In this document: in pieces, positions 36,217 to 44,373 of the stretch
Layout of the letters: the number at the start of each line of letters is the position of its first letter
Position numbering within the stretch: the first letter of the stretch is position 1
Position numbers and translations under genes: made by a program
NCBI RefSeq assembly: GCF_900605015.1
Contig: NZ_LR027574.1
Coordinates: 790,139-854,138, forward strand
Direction: 5' to 3'
DNA from: Olsenella sp. Marseille-P4559
GTDB lineage: Bacteria > Actinomycetota > Coriobacteriia > Coriobacteriales > Atopobiaceae
Length of the DNA stretch: 64,000 bases
The notes under the pieces: generated by a model
What the model saw: the letters and a program-made list of their open reading frames with translations, nothing else
The model's database searches: none
Told to the model about the DNA's origin: nothing

Positions 36217-38187
36217 CTACATGAGCTCGGCCACGTTCTTGGCAAACTCCACCGGGTCGTCAATGGGAAGGCCCTCGACGAGCAGCGCCTGGTCGTAGAG
36301 GATGGATCCCATGAGCTTGAGGCGGTCCTTCTCGCCTGCCTCCTGGGCGGCCACAAGCTTCCCAAAGACGGGGTGTGCGGCGTTGAGCTTGAGCACGCGC
36401 TGGGCCTTGGGCGCCGACGCTGCCTCGGGTCCCTGGCTGATCACGCGTTCCATCTCGAGCGACACCGGACCCTCGGAGGCAATCGTCGCGGGGGCATCGC
36501 CCAGACCCGCGGCCACGCGTACGTCGGTGATCTTGTCGCCAAGGTCGCCCTTGAGTTCGTCGATGAGGTCTTTGTGCTCGGTGGTTGCCTCGTCGGCCGC
36601 CTTCTTTTCGTCCTCGGTCGCAAGGTTGAGATCTGCGGAGGAGACGTTGGCAAACTCGAGGTCGCGAGCCTCGGTTCCCGTATGCTCGGAGTCACCGGCC
36701 ACGGCGTCAACATGGTAGGTCCGCATGAACTGGAACATGAACTCGTCAACGTCCTGGGTACAGAGAAGCACGTCAAAACCGTGGCTCACAGCCGCGCTCA
36801 CCACGGGCATCTTCTCCAGGCGCTCACGGGAGTCGCCGGCCGCATAGTAGATCTTGTCCTGCTCGGCGGGCATGGCAGCCACATACTCCTTGAGTGTGAC
36901 CTGTTTGCCTTCCTTGGCAGACCAGAACAGCAGGAGATCGGCGAGGTCCGCTGCCTTGGAGCCATAGGAGTTGTAGATGCCAAACTTGAGGCCACGGCCA
37001 AAGTTCTCAAAGAACTTCTCGTAGGTCTCGCGGTCGTTGTCACGCATGCCCTCGAGTTCGGAGCGAATCTTCTTCTCGATGCGGCGTGCAATGGCCCTGA
37101 GCTGCGAGTTCTGCTGCAGGGTCTCACGGGAGATGTTGAGCGTCACGTCGGGCGAGTCCACAATGCCGCGCACGAAGTTGTAATAGTCGGGCAGGAGGTC
37201 GGCGCACTTCTCCTGGATGAGGACGTTTGACGAGTAGAGTGCCAGTCCCTTCTCGTAGTCCTTGCTGTAGAGGTCAAAGGGCCGCTCGGAGGGGATGAAG
37301 AGCAGCGCGTCATATGAGAGCGCACCCTCGGCGTGGAAGCTTATCGTGCGCTGCGGCTTCTCCCAGTCGTGGAAGGTCGACTTGTAGAACTCGTCGTAGT
37401 CCTCCTGCTTGACCTCGCTTGCACGCTTCTTCCAGATGGGCGTCATGGAGTTCAAGGTCTCCAGCTCCCGGTAGTCCTCGTACTCGGGCTTGTAGTCGTC
37501 GCCGGCATCCTCGGGCTTTGGCTTCTCGCGGCTCTTGGTGACCATCATCTGGATGGGGTGGCGCACGTAGTTCGAGTAGCGCGTCACAAGGTCGCGCAGG
37601 CCCCACTCAGAGAGGAAGCGGTCGGTGTTCTCCTCCTCGGTGGAGGGGCGAAGGAAGAGCGTCACGTCAGTACCGTGGTCGTTCTCGCCCGAGCGCTCAC
37701 CCTCGGCGGCGGGCTCAATCGTGTAGCCGCTCCTGCCGTCAGACTGCCAGGCAAAGGCCTCGTCTGCACCATAGGCTCGGCTCACGACGCGGACCTTGTC
37801 AGCAACCATGAAGGTCGAGTAGAAGCCCACGCCAAACTGGCCGATGATGTCCACGTCCTGGCCCTGGTGCTCGGCGTTCGCCTCCTTGAAGGCCTCGGAA
37901 CCCGAGTGGGCGATGGTGCCAAGGTTCTTGTCCAGCTCGTCTTTGGTCATGCCGATACCGTTATCGCTTACCGTGATAGTGTGGGCGTCCTTATCGAACG
38001 AGAGGCGAATGGCAAGCGAGTCCTGATCGACGTGGACGTCCGGGTTGGTGAGACCCTCGAAGCTGATCTTGTCGATGGCATCCGAGGCGTTGGAGATGAG
38101 CTCGCGGAGGAAGATCTCCTTGTTGGTGTAAATCGAGTTGATCATGAGGTCCAAGAGCTTCTTGGACTCTGTCTTGAACTGCTTCAT
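36217..38187 (-). CDS. htpG: Molecular chaperone HtpG (Hsp90)
   Basis: This 656-residue bacterial Hsp90 has an N-terminal ATPase (LLDLMINSIYTNKEIFLRELISNASDA, ITVSDNGIGMTKDEL, IGQFGVGFYS), a middle domain with VLIQEKCADLLPDYYNFVRGIVDSPDVTLNISRETLQQ, and a C-terminal dimerisation domain. I use ATG 38187 because GAAGGAAG precedes it and the protein then begins like other HtpG (MKQFKTESKK). An ATG at 38211 adds eight residues. No CIRCE element was seen upstream. The upstream region holds array C. Confidence 0.95.
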   Translation of the reverse strand: MKQFKTESKKLLDLMINSIYTNKEIFLRELISNASDAIDKISFEGLTNPDVHVDQDSLAIRLSFDKDAHTITVSDNGIGMTKDELDKNLGTIAHSGSEAFKEANAEHQGQDVDIIGQFGVGFYSTFMVADKVRVVSRAYGADEAFAWQSDGRSGYTIEPAAEGERSGENDHGTDVTLFLRPSTEEENTDRFLSEWGLRDLVTRYSNYVRHPIQMMVTKSREKPKPEDAGDDYKPEYEDYRELETLNSMTPIWKKRASEVKQEDYDEFYKSTFHDWEKPQRTISFHAEGALSYDALLFIPSERPFDLYSKDYEKGLALYSSNVLIQEKCADLLPDYYNFVRGIVDSPDVTLNISRETLQQNSQLRAIARRIEKKIRSELEGMRDNDRETYEKFFENFGRGLKFGIYNSYGSKAADLADLLLFWSAKEGKQVTLKEYVAAMPAEQDKIYYAAGDSRERLEKMPVVSAAVSHGFDVLLCTQDVDEFMFQFMRTYHVDAVAGDSEHTGTEARDLEFANVSSADLNLATEDEKKAADEATTEHKDLIDELKGDLGDKITDVRVAAGLGDAPATIASEGPVSLEMERVISQGPEAASAPKAQRVLKLNAAHPVFGKLVAAQEAGEKDRLKLMGSILYDQALLVEGLPIDDPVEFAKNVAELM

Positions 38188-38453
38188 GCGCGCTTCCTTC
38201 GTTTGGGACATGGCTAACGTCTATCTAGTTACCCAGCCAGGGAAGTGATAAACCCATGGGCGAGAAGAATCTGCTTTATACGCGCTGAGATTTTCTCCCT
38301 CATTGCACTGGGGATACAGAGCCGTGGTGGTGACGGTGGTGCGCCACCACGGCCTCATCACGCCACTCGGCGGGAGCAAATGCCTCGATGATGGGCCAGC
38401 ATGCCTCTGGCACGGCTCGCGTGGCCAAACACGCCGTCCTTGAAGTTGGATCT

Positions 38454-38730
38454 CGGCAAGGGAGTGATGCTGTGCGTACGCATAACGCGCGCGTTCTGCC
38501 CGAACGCCCTTCTTGGCGAGGCCTAGTGGCAGCAACCCGCCATCGTGCGTACGCACAAGAGTGACTTTCTGACATGGTGCCTCACGCTACCTGCAGAAAC
38601 GCCACGGCAGTGGCAAGGGGATGTCTTCGTGCGTACGCATGACCCTACTTTTCTGCCCAGAGAGCCCCCCGAGTGGCGCAACTGGCAACAACCCGCAATC
38701 GTGCGTACGCAGGACCCCTGAAATTTGCCA
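38454..38730. repeat. Array C of the 48-bp palindromic element (four units)
   Basis: Units at 38454-38501, 38527-38574, 38611-38658 and 38683-38730. All are 48 bp, with core-to-core distances of 73, 84 and 72 bases. Outer arms vary slightly (TGGCAG or TGGCAA on the left; CTGCCC, CTGACA or TTGCCA on the right). Cores are GTGCGTACGCA(C/T/G). It fills the divergent gap between htpG and the D-lactate dehydrogenase gene. Confidence 0.85.
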
Positions 38731-38852
38731 AATCGCCTCCGCGCCCCCCGGCCATACACTTTGGCAGCCTTGTTTCGCATCACCACACGCACCAACTACG
38801 TGCAACCCCACCGCGTACCATGGATGAGAACACCAACCTAAGGAGATGCAGC

Positions 38853-39839
38853 ATGAAGCTCTTTGCTTATGCCCTGCGCAAGTACGACGAGCTGGGCTAT
38901 CTTGACGCGTGTGCACGCGAAATGGGATTCGAGTACGGCTGGACATCCGAGTACCCCAGTCTCGATAACGCTAAGCTGGCCAGGGGCTACGACGCGCTCT
39001 GCATCATCACCAACCCCATGCCAGCGGAGCTTCTCGATGCATTCCATGAGGAGGGCGTGAAAAACCTCGCCACCAGGACCATCGGCTACGAGCACATCGA
39101 TGTCACCCACGCCTACGAACTGGGCATGCGGGTGGCAAACGCGCCCTACCCTCCCGAGGGCGTTGCCAACTACGCCATCATGCTGCTGCTCATGGCACAG
39201 CGAAAGGTCAAGCTTCTCTCGCGCCAGTCCCTGGCACAGGATTTTAGCCTTCGCGGCAAGCTGGGGAAGGACGTCTCGACTTCCACGGTGGGCATCGTGG
39301 GGACAGGTCGGATTGGCGCCACCGTCGTCAAGCACCTTGCGGGCTTTGGCTGCAAGCTCCTCGCCTACGACCCCCACCCAAACCCCGAGGTCGCGAAGCT
39401 CGCGACCTACGTCGACCTTGACACCCTCTACGCCGAGTCGGACGCAATCACACTCCATGCGCCGGGACTGCCCGAGAACCACCATATGGTCGATGCGGCC
39501 TCGTTTGCCAAGATGAAGCGCGGCGTGACCATCGTGAACGCGGCGCGCGGCATGCTCGTCGACACCCAGGCGCTCATCGAGGCCATAGAGTCCGGGCAGG
39601 TTGGCGCGGCCGCACTCGACACCATTGAGCGCGAGGAAGACCTCTGCTACCTCGATCGCAGCAGGGACGTGCTTCCCAACCGCGACCGTGCGGTCCTCAT
39701 GGCGTTCCCCAACGTGATTGTCTCGCCGCACATGGCCTTCTACACTGCAGAGGACGTGGAGGCCATGATTTGCAATGCAGCCAGCGCACTTCTCGCCTTT
39801 GAGCGCGGAGAGAAGACCCCCTTCGAGGTACGACGCTAG
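38853..39839 (+). CDS. D-2-hydroxyacid (D-lactate) dehydrogenase
   Basis: This NAD-dependent dehydrogenase of 328 residues reduces a 2-oxoacid, probably pyruvate, to the D-hydroxyacid. It has the Rossmann motif VGIVGTGRIGATVVKHLAGFG, the catalytic Arg region NAARGMLVDT, the Glu in LDTIEREED, and His in VSPHMAFYT. AAGGAGATGCAGC precedes the ATG. It fits a fermentative anaerobe. A VanH-like role is possible but has no supporting neighbours. Confidence 0.9.
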   Translation: MKLFAYALRKYDELGYLDACAREMGFEYGWTSEYPSLDNAKLARGYDALCIITNPMPAELLDAFHEEGVKNLATRTIGYEHIDVTHAYELGMRVANAPYPPEGVANYAIMLLLMAQRKVKLLSRQSLAQDFSLRGKLGKDVSTSTVGIVGTGRIGATVVKHLAGFGCKLLAYDPHPNPEVAKLATYVDLDTLYAESDAITLHAPGLPENHHMVDAASFAKMKRGVTIVNAARGMLVDTQALIEAIESGQVGAAALDTIEREEDLCYLDRSRDVLPNRDRAVLMAFPNVIVSPHMAFYTAEDVEAMICNAASALLAFERGEKTPFEVRR

Positions 39840-39927
39840 CCGAGCACGAAAGGCGCAGAGGCACAAGGCAGGGAGGCGATGCCGTCTTGGACCGCCCCCG
39901 TGCTACAAAAATTGATACAGCTCACAT

Positions 39928-40302
39928 TCAAAAGCTGATGGTTGAGACGTACGCCATGGACCCGTTGGGCGCCATTGGTACGGCATCCGGAGCATCCGCC
40001 TTTGGGCCGTCAGACGACCGCGTGCCATGCACGCCATGCCGTGCGAGACCTGCCTCGAGATGGAGCATGGCAATCCCCGTGTCGACGAGCTGGACGTCTC
40101 CGATGGCACGTGGCGGCAGCGTACGATGCTCGTAGAGGCCGATGTGCCCTTCCGGGTAGACCAGCCTCCATGGCTGGAGGTTCTGCGCCGAGGGTGCCAG
40201 GCGCACGCAGCCGAGCGCAGACGCCCTGACAGGGTCGCACTCGGCGGACGACGCAATAGGATGCGCAAGGCCACCCTGCGAGAGGACCAGGCGTTCGACC
40301 AC
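39928..40302 (-). pseudogene. Nitroreductase-family remnant
   Basis: One frame reads ALGCVRLAPSAQNLQPWRLVYPEGHIGLYEH, the FMN-binding segment of small nitroreductases, followed by VDTGIAMLHLEAGLARHG, another conserved segment. Both the N-terminal FMN-binding part and the C-terminus are absent. The remainder is unlike the family. I take it as a truncated, decayed gene with no ribosome site. Confidence 0.6.
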
Positions 40303-40429
40303 ATAACAAGGCGCAGGTCCACGGGAATGTGTAGCCTTTCTCAGGCTAGCGCACTCACGAGGCGTGGAAGGCCGTCAACCCGCCAATCTGGCGGGCGGTC
40401 TACACACACCCGCGCCGAACTGCTGTTTG

Positions 40430-40475
40430 TTTGGAGAATTCATCGCTTGCCGACGAGAACGGGACATTCTCCAAA
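40430..40475. promoter_or_regulatory. Inverted repeat upstream of the 102-residue gene
   Basis: TTTGGAGAAT (40430-40439) and ATTCTCCAAA (40466-40475) are perfect inverted copies. A related CTCTCCTCAAAC follows at about 40487. TATAGT near 40503 could be a -10 box for the downstream gene. The pattern suggests a regulator site, but no regulator is assigned. Confidence 0.35.
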
Positions 40476-40550
40476 CGCGGGACTAACTCTCCTCAAACCA
40501 GGATATAGTCAAAGCATGTAGGTCATGGTCGTTCGGCGAAAGGACATGCC

Positions 40551-40859
40551 ATGGGAAAGAAAGCGGCAGAGGCGCTCGACATCAGCTACAACGATTTGGC
40601 CGACTACCTTCATCGAAACCATTCGGTGTACATGAAGGTCGGGTCGGCCGTCTACTACCTCACAGATGTTAACTATGAGGCATGGCGCGCGCAGGACACA
40701 TCACGGCGCAACTCGAAGAACCACTTCGTGGACTGCAGCGAGCTTGTTAGCACCGTTGACGAGTTCCTCATGCTCCCCTTCGTCCATGGCAAGACCATTA
40801 AGGACGTGTTTGACCAGGCAACCTTCTATGCCTCGGTCAAGGACGAGAAGACTGTGTAG
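40551..40859 (+). CDS. Small protein of unknown function (102 aa)
   Basis: The protein begins MGKKAAEALDISYNDLADYLHRNHSVYMKVGSAVYYLTDVNY. It has alternating polar and aromatic residues of a compact soluble alpha/beta domain, with no membrane segment or known motif. GAAAGGACATGCC gives a good ribosome site, and a strong terminator follows, so I take it as real. Family unknown. Confidence 0.65.
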   Translation: MGKKAAEALDISYNDLADYLHRNHSVYMKVGSAVYYLTDVNYEAWRAQDTSRRNSKNHFVDCSELVSTVDEFLMLPFVHGKTIKDVFDQATFYASVKDEKTV

Positions 40860-40873
40860 CCTGCATGAGACAA

Positions 40874-40900
40874 GAGACAAGGGGACAGTCCCCTTGTCTC
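40874..40900. repeat. Perfect palindrome with arms GAGACAAGGGGAC
   Basis: Thirteen-base arms GAGACAAGGGGAC and GTCCCCTTGTCTC separated by one base. A close relative lies at 41016-41042. Similar GAGACAAGGGGAC palindromes are, from general knowledge, dispersed in many Firmicutes and Actinobacteria genomes. Here it sits just after the 102-residue gene. Confidence 0.7.
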
Positions 40901-40909
40901 ACTCAGGGA

Positions 40910-40942
40910 GGCCCCGCCGAAGTATGTAGCTCCGGCGGGGCC
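40910..40942 (+). terminator. Strong GC hairpin terminator-like structure
   Basis: GGCCCCGCCG and CGGCGGGGCC pair around a 13-base loop and are followed by GTTTCTGT on the plus strand. It lies between the convergent ends of the 102-residue gene and the hydrogenase gene. Confidence 0.55.
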
Positions 40943-40976
40943 GTTTCTGTGGGGGGCGGAATGCGGCAAGGCCCGT

Positions 40977-41024
40977 GGGCCCAGAGACGCAAACGTGCGT
41001 ACGCACGACCGTCATGAGACAAAG
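40977..41024. repeat. Single degenerate copy of the 48-bp palindromic element
   Basis: The core GTGCGTACGCAC (40995-41006) is perfect, but the outer TGGCAG/CTGCCA arms are lost. The right half runs into the second GAGACAAAGGG palindrome. It may be a decayed or solitary unit. Confidence 0.6.
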
Positions 41025-41042
41025 GGGCTGTCCCTTTGTCTC
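41016..41042. repeat. Second GAGACAAAGGG palindrome
   Basis: GAGACAAAGGG and CCCTTTGTCTC pair around a five-base loop. It is a near copy of the palindrome at 40874-40900 and lies just after the hydrogenase stop. Confidence 0.65.
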
Positions 41043-41051
41043 ACACTTGTC

Positions 41052-42644
41052 TCACTTCTCGACGGGACGCTGGGCCTCAAAGGTCTCCTCGACCTCGGTG
41101 TCAACGCCCCCCTCTTCGGCAAGCGCGGGGATGAGCACGCGGTATGCGTTCTCGGTGGCGTTCTCGTGCGGTGAGCGCTTGGCGTAGCGCTTGACGGCAG
41201 CGGCAGACTTGTTGATTGCCTGCAGCGTACCTGCGCCGGCCACGCAACCGCCCGGGCACGCCATGCCCTCGAGCAGGTAGCCGGGGTACTTCCCACGCAC
41301 GGCGTCCTTCATCATCTTACGGCAGTCCTCAAGACCCTCGGCGTTAGCGACGTTGACCTCGCAATCGGGATAGCGACGGTGGATGGCGTTGACCACAGCC
41401 GAAGCGACGCCACCTGCCACGGCAAAACCGCGGCCATCTGCGGAGGCGACGTCAAAGTCACTCTTGTTGTCATCGGCAAGGGAGAGGTAGTCGATCTTTT
41501 TGGCCTCCATCATGCCCGCCATCTCCTCGAAGGTAAGCACGAAGTCCACTTCGCTCTTGATGGACTTGCGCATGGCCTCGAGCTTCTTGGCGGCGCAGGG
41601 TCCCACGAAGACGATCTTGGCGCTGGGGTGCTGGGTGCGAATCATCCTCGCCGTAAGCGTCATGGGCGTGAGGGCCATGGAGATGCAGTTTGCGTACTTG
41701 GGGAACTCCTTCTTTGCCATGACCGACCACGCCGGGCAGCAGGAGGTACCCATGAAGGGAAGTTCCTCAGGGACCTCGTTCATGAAGTCCTCGGCCTCCT
41801 GGATGGTGCAGAGGTCAGCACCGAGCGCCACCTCCTCAACGCCCGAGAAACCCAGCTGGTGGAAGGCCTCGCGAAGCTTGCCTACGTTGCCCTTGCCGCC
41901 AAACTGACCGACAAAGGCCGGCGCCACGGCAGCAATGACCTCGTCGCCTGCATTGATGGCCTGGATGACCTGGAAGATCTGGCTCTTGTCGGCAATGGCG
42001 CCAAAGGGGCAGTTGATGAGGCACTGCCCGCAGGAGACACACTTGTTGTAGTCAATCTGTGCGCGACCATGCTCGTCGGAGCCAATGGCGTGCATGCCGC
42101 AGGCAGAGGCGCAGGGGCGCTCCTTGTGAAGGATTGCGTGGTAGGGACAGACCTTGGCGCACATGCCGCAGTGGATGCACTTCTCCTGGTCGATGTGGGC
42201 CTTCTTGTCCACAAAGGAAATGGCGCCCTTGGGGCAAATCTCACGGCAGGGGTGGGCGAGGCAGCCCTGGCACATGTTGGTCACGCGATAGACGTTGTCC
42301 TCGCAGGCATTGCATGCAAACTTGATGATGTTGATGAGAGGCGGCTGATAGTAGGTCTCGGGCTTGGCCGCCTCGGCAAGGCCGTCGGAGAGCTGCTCGG
42401 GACGGTCTACGCCCTGCAGCGGAAGGCCCAGCGTCAGACGGATGCGCTCGCCCACGATGGCACGCTCGAGAAACACGCTCTCGCGATAGGTGGCAACGTC
42501 ACCGGGGATGATCTTGTACGGCAGCTCGTCGAGCCTCTTTGCCTCTTCGTCACCGCCCTCGTAGGCGATCTTCGCTACCTCGCAGAAGACCTTGCGCCTG
42601 ATCTCGGTAAGGTTGGTGTATACGCCACGCATGGTGTCGGCCAT
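41052..42644 (-). CDS. Monomeric [FeFe] hydrogenase, group B
   Basis: This 530-residue iron-sulfur enzyme evolves or takes up H2 with ferredoxin. After an N-terminal Cys region (CNACEDNVYRVTNMCQGCLAHPC) come two ferredoxin-like [4Fe-4S] sites (CIHCGMCAKVCPYHAI and CVSCGQCLINCPFGAI). The H-cluster motifs are TSCCPAW (L1), VGPCAAKKLEA (L2) and EGMACPGGCVAG (L3). The layout is that of group B enzymes of clostridia and Coriobacteria. No maturases HydE/F/G are in the window. ATG 42644 follows GAGAGGATCC. Confidence 0.93.
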   Translation of the reverse strand: MADTMRGVYTNLTEIRRKVFCEVAKIAYEGGDEEAKRLDELPYKIIPGDVATYRESVFLERAIVGERIRLTLGLPLQGVDRPEQLSDGLAEAAKPETYYQPPLINIIKFACNACEDNVYRVTNMCQGCLAHPCREICPKGAISFVDKKAHIDQEKCIHCGMCAKVCPYHAILHKERPCASACGMHAIGSDEHGRAQIDYNKCVSCGQCLINCPFGAIADKSQIFQVIQAINAGDEVIAAVAPAFVGQFGGKGNVGKLREAFHQLGFSGVEEVALGADLCTIQEAEDFMNEVPEELPFMGTSCCPAWSVMAKKEFPKYANCISMALTPMTLTARMIRTQHPSAKIVFVGPCAAKKLEAMRKSIKSEVDFVLTFEEMAGMMEAKKIDYLSLADDNKSDFDVASADGRGFAVAGGVASAVVNAIHRRYPDCEVNVANAEGLEDCRKMMKDAVRGKYPGYLLEGMACPGGCVAGAGTLQAINKSAAAVKRYAKRSPHENATENAYRVLIPALAEEGGVDTEVEETFEAQRPVEK

Positions 42645-42706
42645 AAGTGGATCCTCTCGCTTGTCCCTCTCCTTGCGATGCCGCACGCGGCACCGGCGCC
42701 GGCAAT

Positions 42707-43651
42707 CTACGCCGACGCCCCTCTTGGATAGTATCGCGCAACCTCGGCGGCATCGCACCCCCAGGCCGAGAAACGCTCGGGAACTGACGAGCTGAGAAGG
42801 ACGTGATGCCGCGTGATGGGATGCTCGAACTCCTCCTGGAGGGCGTGGAGCATGAGGCCGCACGCGTCCCGCGGGCCTCCGTAGAGCGCATCCCCCACGA
42901 TGGGAAAGCCCGCGGACGAGAGGTGCACGCGAATCTGGTGGCGACGACCCGTGCCCAGCTCGACGAGAAGAAGCGTGCGGCCGCGGCGCCGCGCGAGCAC
43001 GCGCACCCGCGTGAGAGCGGGCTGACCATGGCCGGAACGGCACACGCGCATGCGGCGCGCGTCGTGACGGTCACGGCTGATGGGCGTGTCGATGGTGGTC
43101 ACGTCATCCGGGAAGGAGCCGCTTACCTCGGCGAGGTAGCGCTTGCGCATCGCATGGCCGGCTACGAGGGCGTCGAACGCCGGCTGGAACTCCTCGGTAA
43201 GCGAGAAGAGCACGATGCCCGTGGTGTCGACGTCCAGGCGCTGCACCGCCTGGGGGTGGGCCGCGAGGCCCTGCTGCGCAAGCGAGACACTCACGCGGTC
43301 TGTGAACGTGGGCGCACCCGTGCCGTCGCCGTGCACCAAAATGCCCGCAGGCTTCTCGGCAGCAAGACAAACGGAGTCCTGGTAGATGATGGTGGCAGGA
43401 GACGCGGCCGGCAGCGCGGGCACGGGCGCCGAGCATGCGAGGGCAACGCTTGCCACATCCCCAGCCAAGAGGCGCGACGACGGCTCAAGCACCTCCCCGC
43501 CGCACGCAAGCTCGCCACGCTGGAACGCACGCGAGGCGGAGCGGCGCGACATACCCATCGCAAGGGCAAGGTCGAGCGACACGCAGTCCTCAAGCGCGCG
43601 AAACTCAAGCCGCGACGCGCCATCCTTCTCGCCGAGAAACTCGTAGCGCAC
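42707..43651 (-). CDS. RluA-family 23S rRNA/tRNA pseudouridine synthase
   Basis: This 314-residue protein has an S4-like N-terminal segment (SLDLALAMGMSRRSASRAFQRGELACGGEVL) and a catalytic domain with the catalytic Asp in VQRLDVDTTGIVLF. The terminal motif GRRHQIRVHLSSAGFPIVGDALYG is also present. The site modified cannot be deduced. It follows the hydrogenase gene upstream on the same strand. Confidence 0.9.
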   Translation of the reverse strand: MRYEFLGEKDGASRLEFRALEDCVSLDLALAMGMSRRSASRAFQRGELACGGEVLEPSSRLLAGDVASVALACSAPVPALPAASPATIIYQDSVCLAAEKPAGILVHGDGTGAPTFTDRVSVSLAQQGLAAHPQAVQRLDVDTTGIVLFSLTEEFQPAFDALVAGHAMRKRYLAEVSGSFPDDVTTIDTPISRDRHDARRMRVCRSGHGQPALTRVRVLARRRGRTLLLVELGTGRRHQIRVHLSSAGFPIVGDALYGGPRDACGLMLHALQEEFEHPITRHHVLLSSSVPERFSAWGCDAAEVARYYPRGASA

Positions 43652-43686
43652 GAACTTCCTCCAACCTCAGCGCACCCGCACACTGC

Positions 43687-43983
43687 TCACGCAAAGCGGC
43701 AGCGCGGGTCGCCCGCACTCCACTCGATATCAAAGACCGTCACAACTCCAAACTCATCATCAAAGAGATAGCAGAGCGTGAACGGTGTGTCGGAGACCTG
43801 GAGAAACCTGCATGAAAAGGGAGTGCATGCGGCAGGATACGACGGGTCGTACGCTCTGCCAACCAAGGGATAGGCGCCGAGAAGCTCGACGGTCTCCTCG
43901 ATCCTTCTCATAACGCGCTCGAGGGTCGCGTTTTCGAGAAGAAAGACCTCGGCGTGCTGCGTGAGTAGAACCCCGCTCGGCAT
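43687..43983 (-). CDS. RelE/ParE-superfamily toxin
   Basis: This 98-residue basic protein begins MPSGVLLTQHAEVFLLENA. Its fold segments are typical of RelE/ParE toxins (RRIEETVELLGAYPLVGRAYDPSYP, then RFLQVSDTPFTLCYLFDDEFGVVTVFDIEW). Such toxins either cut mRNA in the ribosome or inhibit gyrase, and the target here is unknown. It starts four bases after the antitoxin stop, the usual antitoxin-first order. Confidence 0.85.
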   Translation of the reverse strand: MPSGVLLTQHAEVFLLENATLERVMRRIEETVELLGAYPLVGRAYDPSYPAACTPFSCRFLQVSDTPFTLCYLFDDEFGVVTVFDIEWSAGDPRCRFA

Positions 43984-43987
43984 GATG

Positions 43988-44275
43988 CTACCAGCCGCGC
44001 TCGGAACGAATGCGGGCAAAGGCGTCCTGCGCGCGAACCGTCTTTCCATCAAGAACGTCCTGGTATCCCTGCATGAGGCCATCATACACCGCCATCTCGC
44101 GAGTGCGAAGCTCTTCCTTGGCAGAGACCATGCAGTCGAAGGCATCCGCGTCCATAACCACCACGGCAGACTTCCCGTTTCTGGTGAGGTACAGGGGCTC
44201 CCCCGTCTTCTCAAGCTCGGATATCGTCTCGCCCTGATGCCTACTGAACTCGCTGAGCGACGTCATTGCCGGCAT
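43988..44275 (-). CDS. Phd/YefM-family antitoxin
   Basis: This 95-residue partner has the Phd/YefM N-terminal DNA-binding fold (MTSLSEFSRHQGETISELEKTGEPLYLTRNGKSAVVVMDADAF), followed by a helical tail that binds the toxin (ELRTREMAVYDGLMQGYQDVL). These antitoxins neutralise the toxin and repress their own promoter with it. GAGAGGAGGCTCGGC lies upstream of the ATG. Confidence 0.88.
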   Translation of the reverse strand: MPAMTSLSEFSRHQGETISELEKTGEPLYLTRNGKSAVVVMDADAFDCMVSAKEELRTREMAVYDGLMQGYQDVLDGKTVRAQDAFARIRSERGW

Positions 44276-44373
44276 GCCGAGCCTCCTCTCGCTGGGTTCA
44301 CAGGCATTTTACTGCAAATATCATGTGAGCCGGCAGACAGAGGAGGCTCAAACAGGAATCAACTGGCGCGACC

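Noticed and set aside
38188..38453. CIRCE element upstream of htpG
   Set aside because: No TTAGCACTC inverted repeat is present in the gap. Array C lies further upstream.
26655..38730. The arrays with GTGCGTACGCAC cores as CRISPR repeats
   Set aside because: The arms and core are palindromic while their interiors vary, spacings include only two short linkers, and no cas gene is nearby. Unit-to-unit identity is too low for CRISPR repeats.
39903..40322. A complete small nitroreductase gene
   Set aside because: Only the middle segment resembles the family. No ribosome site and no full FMN-binding fold, so it is called a remnant.
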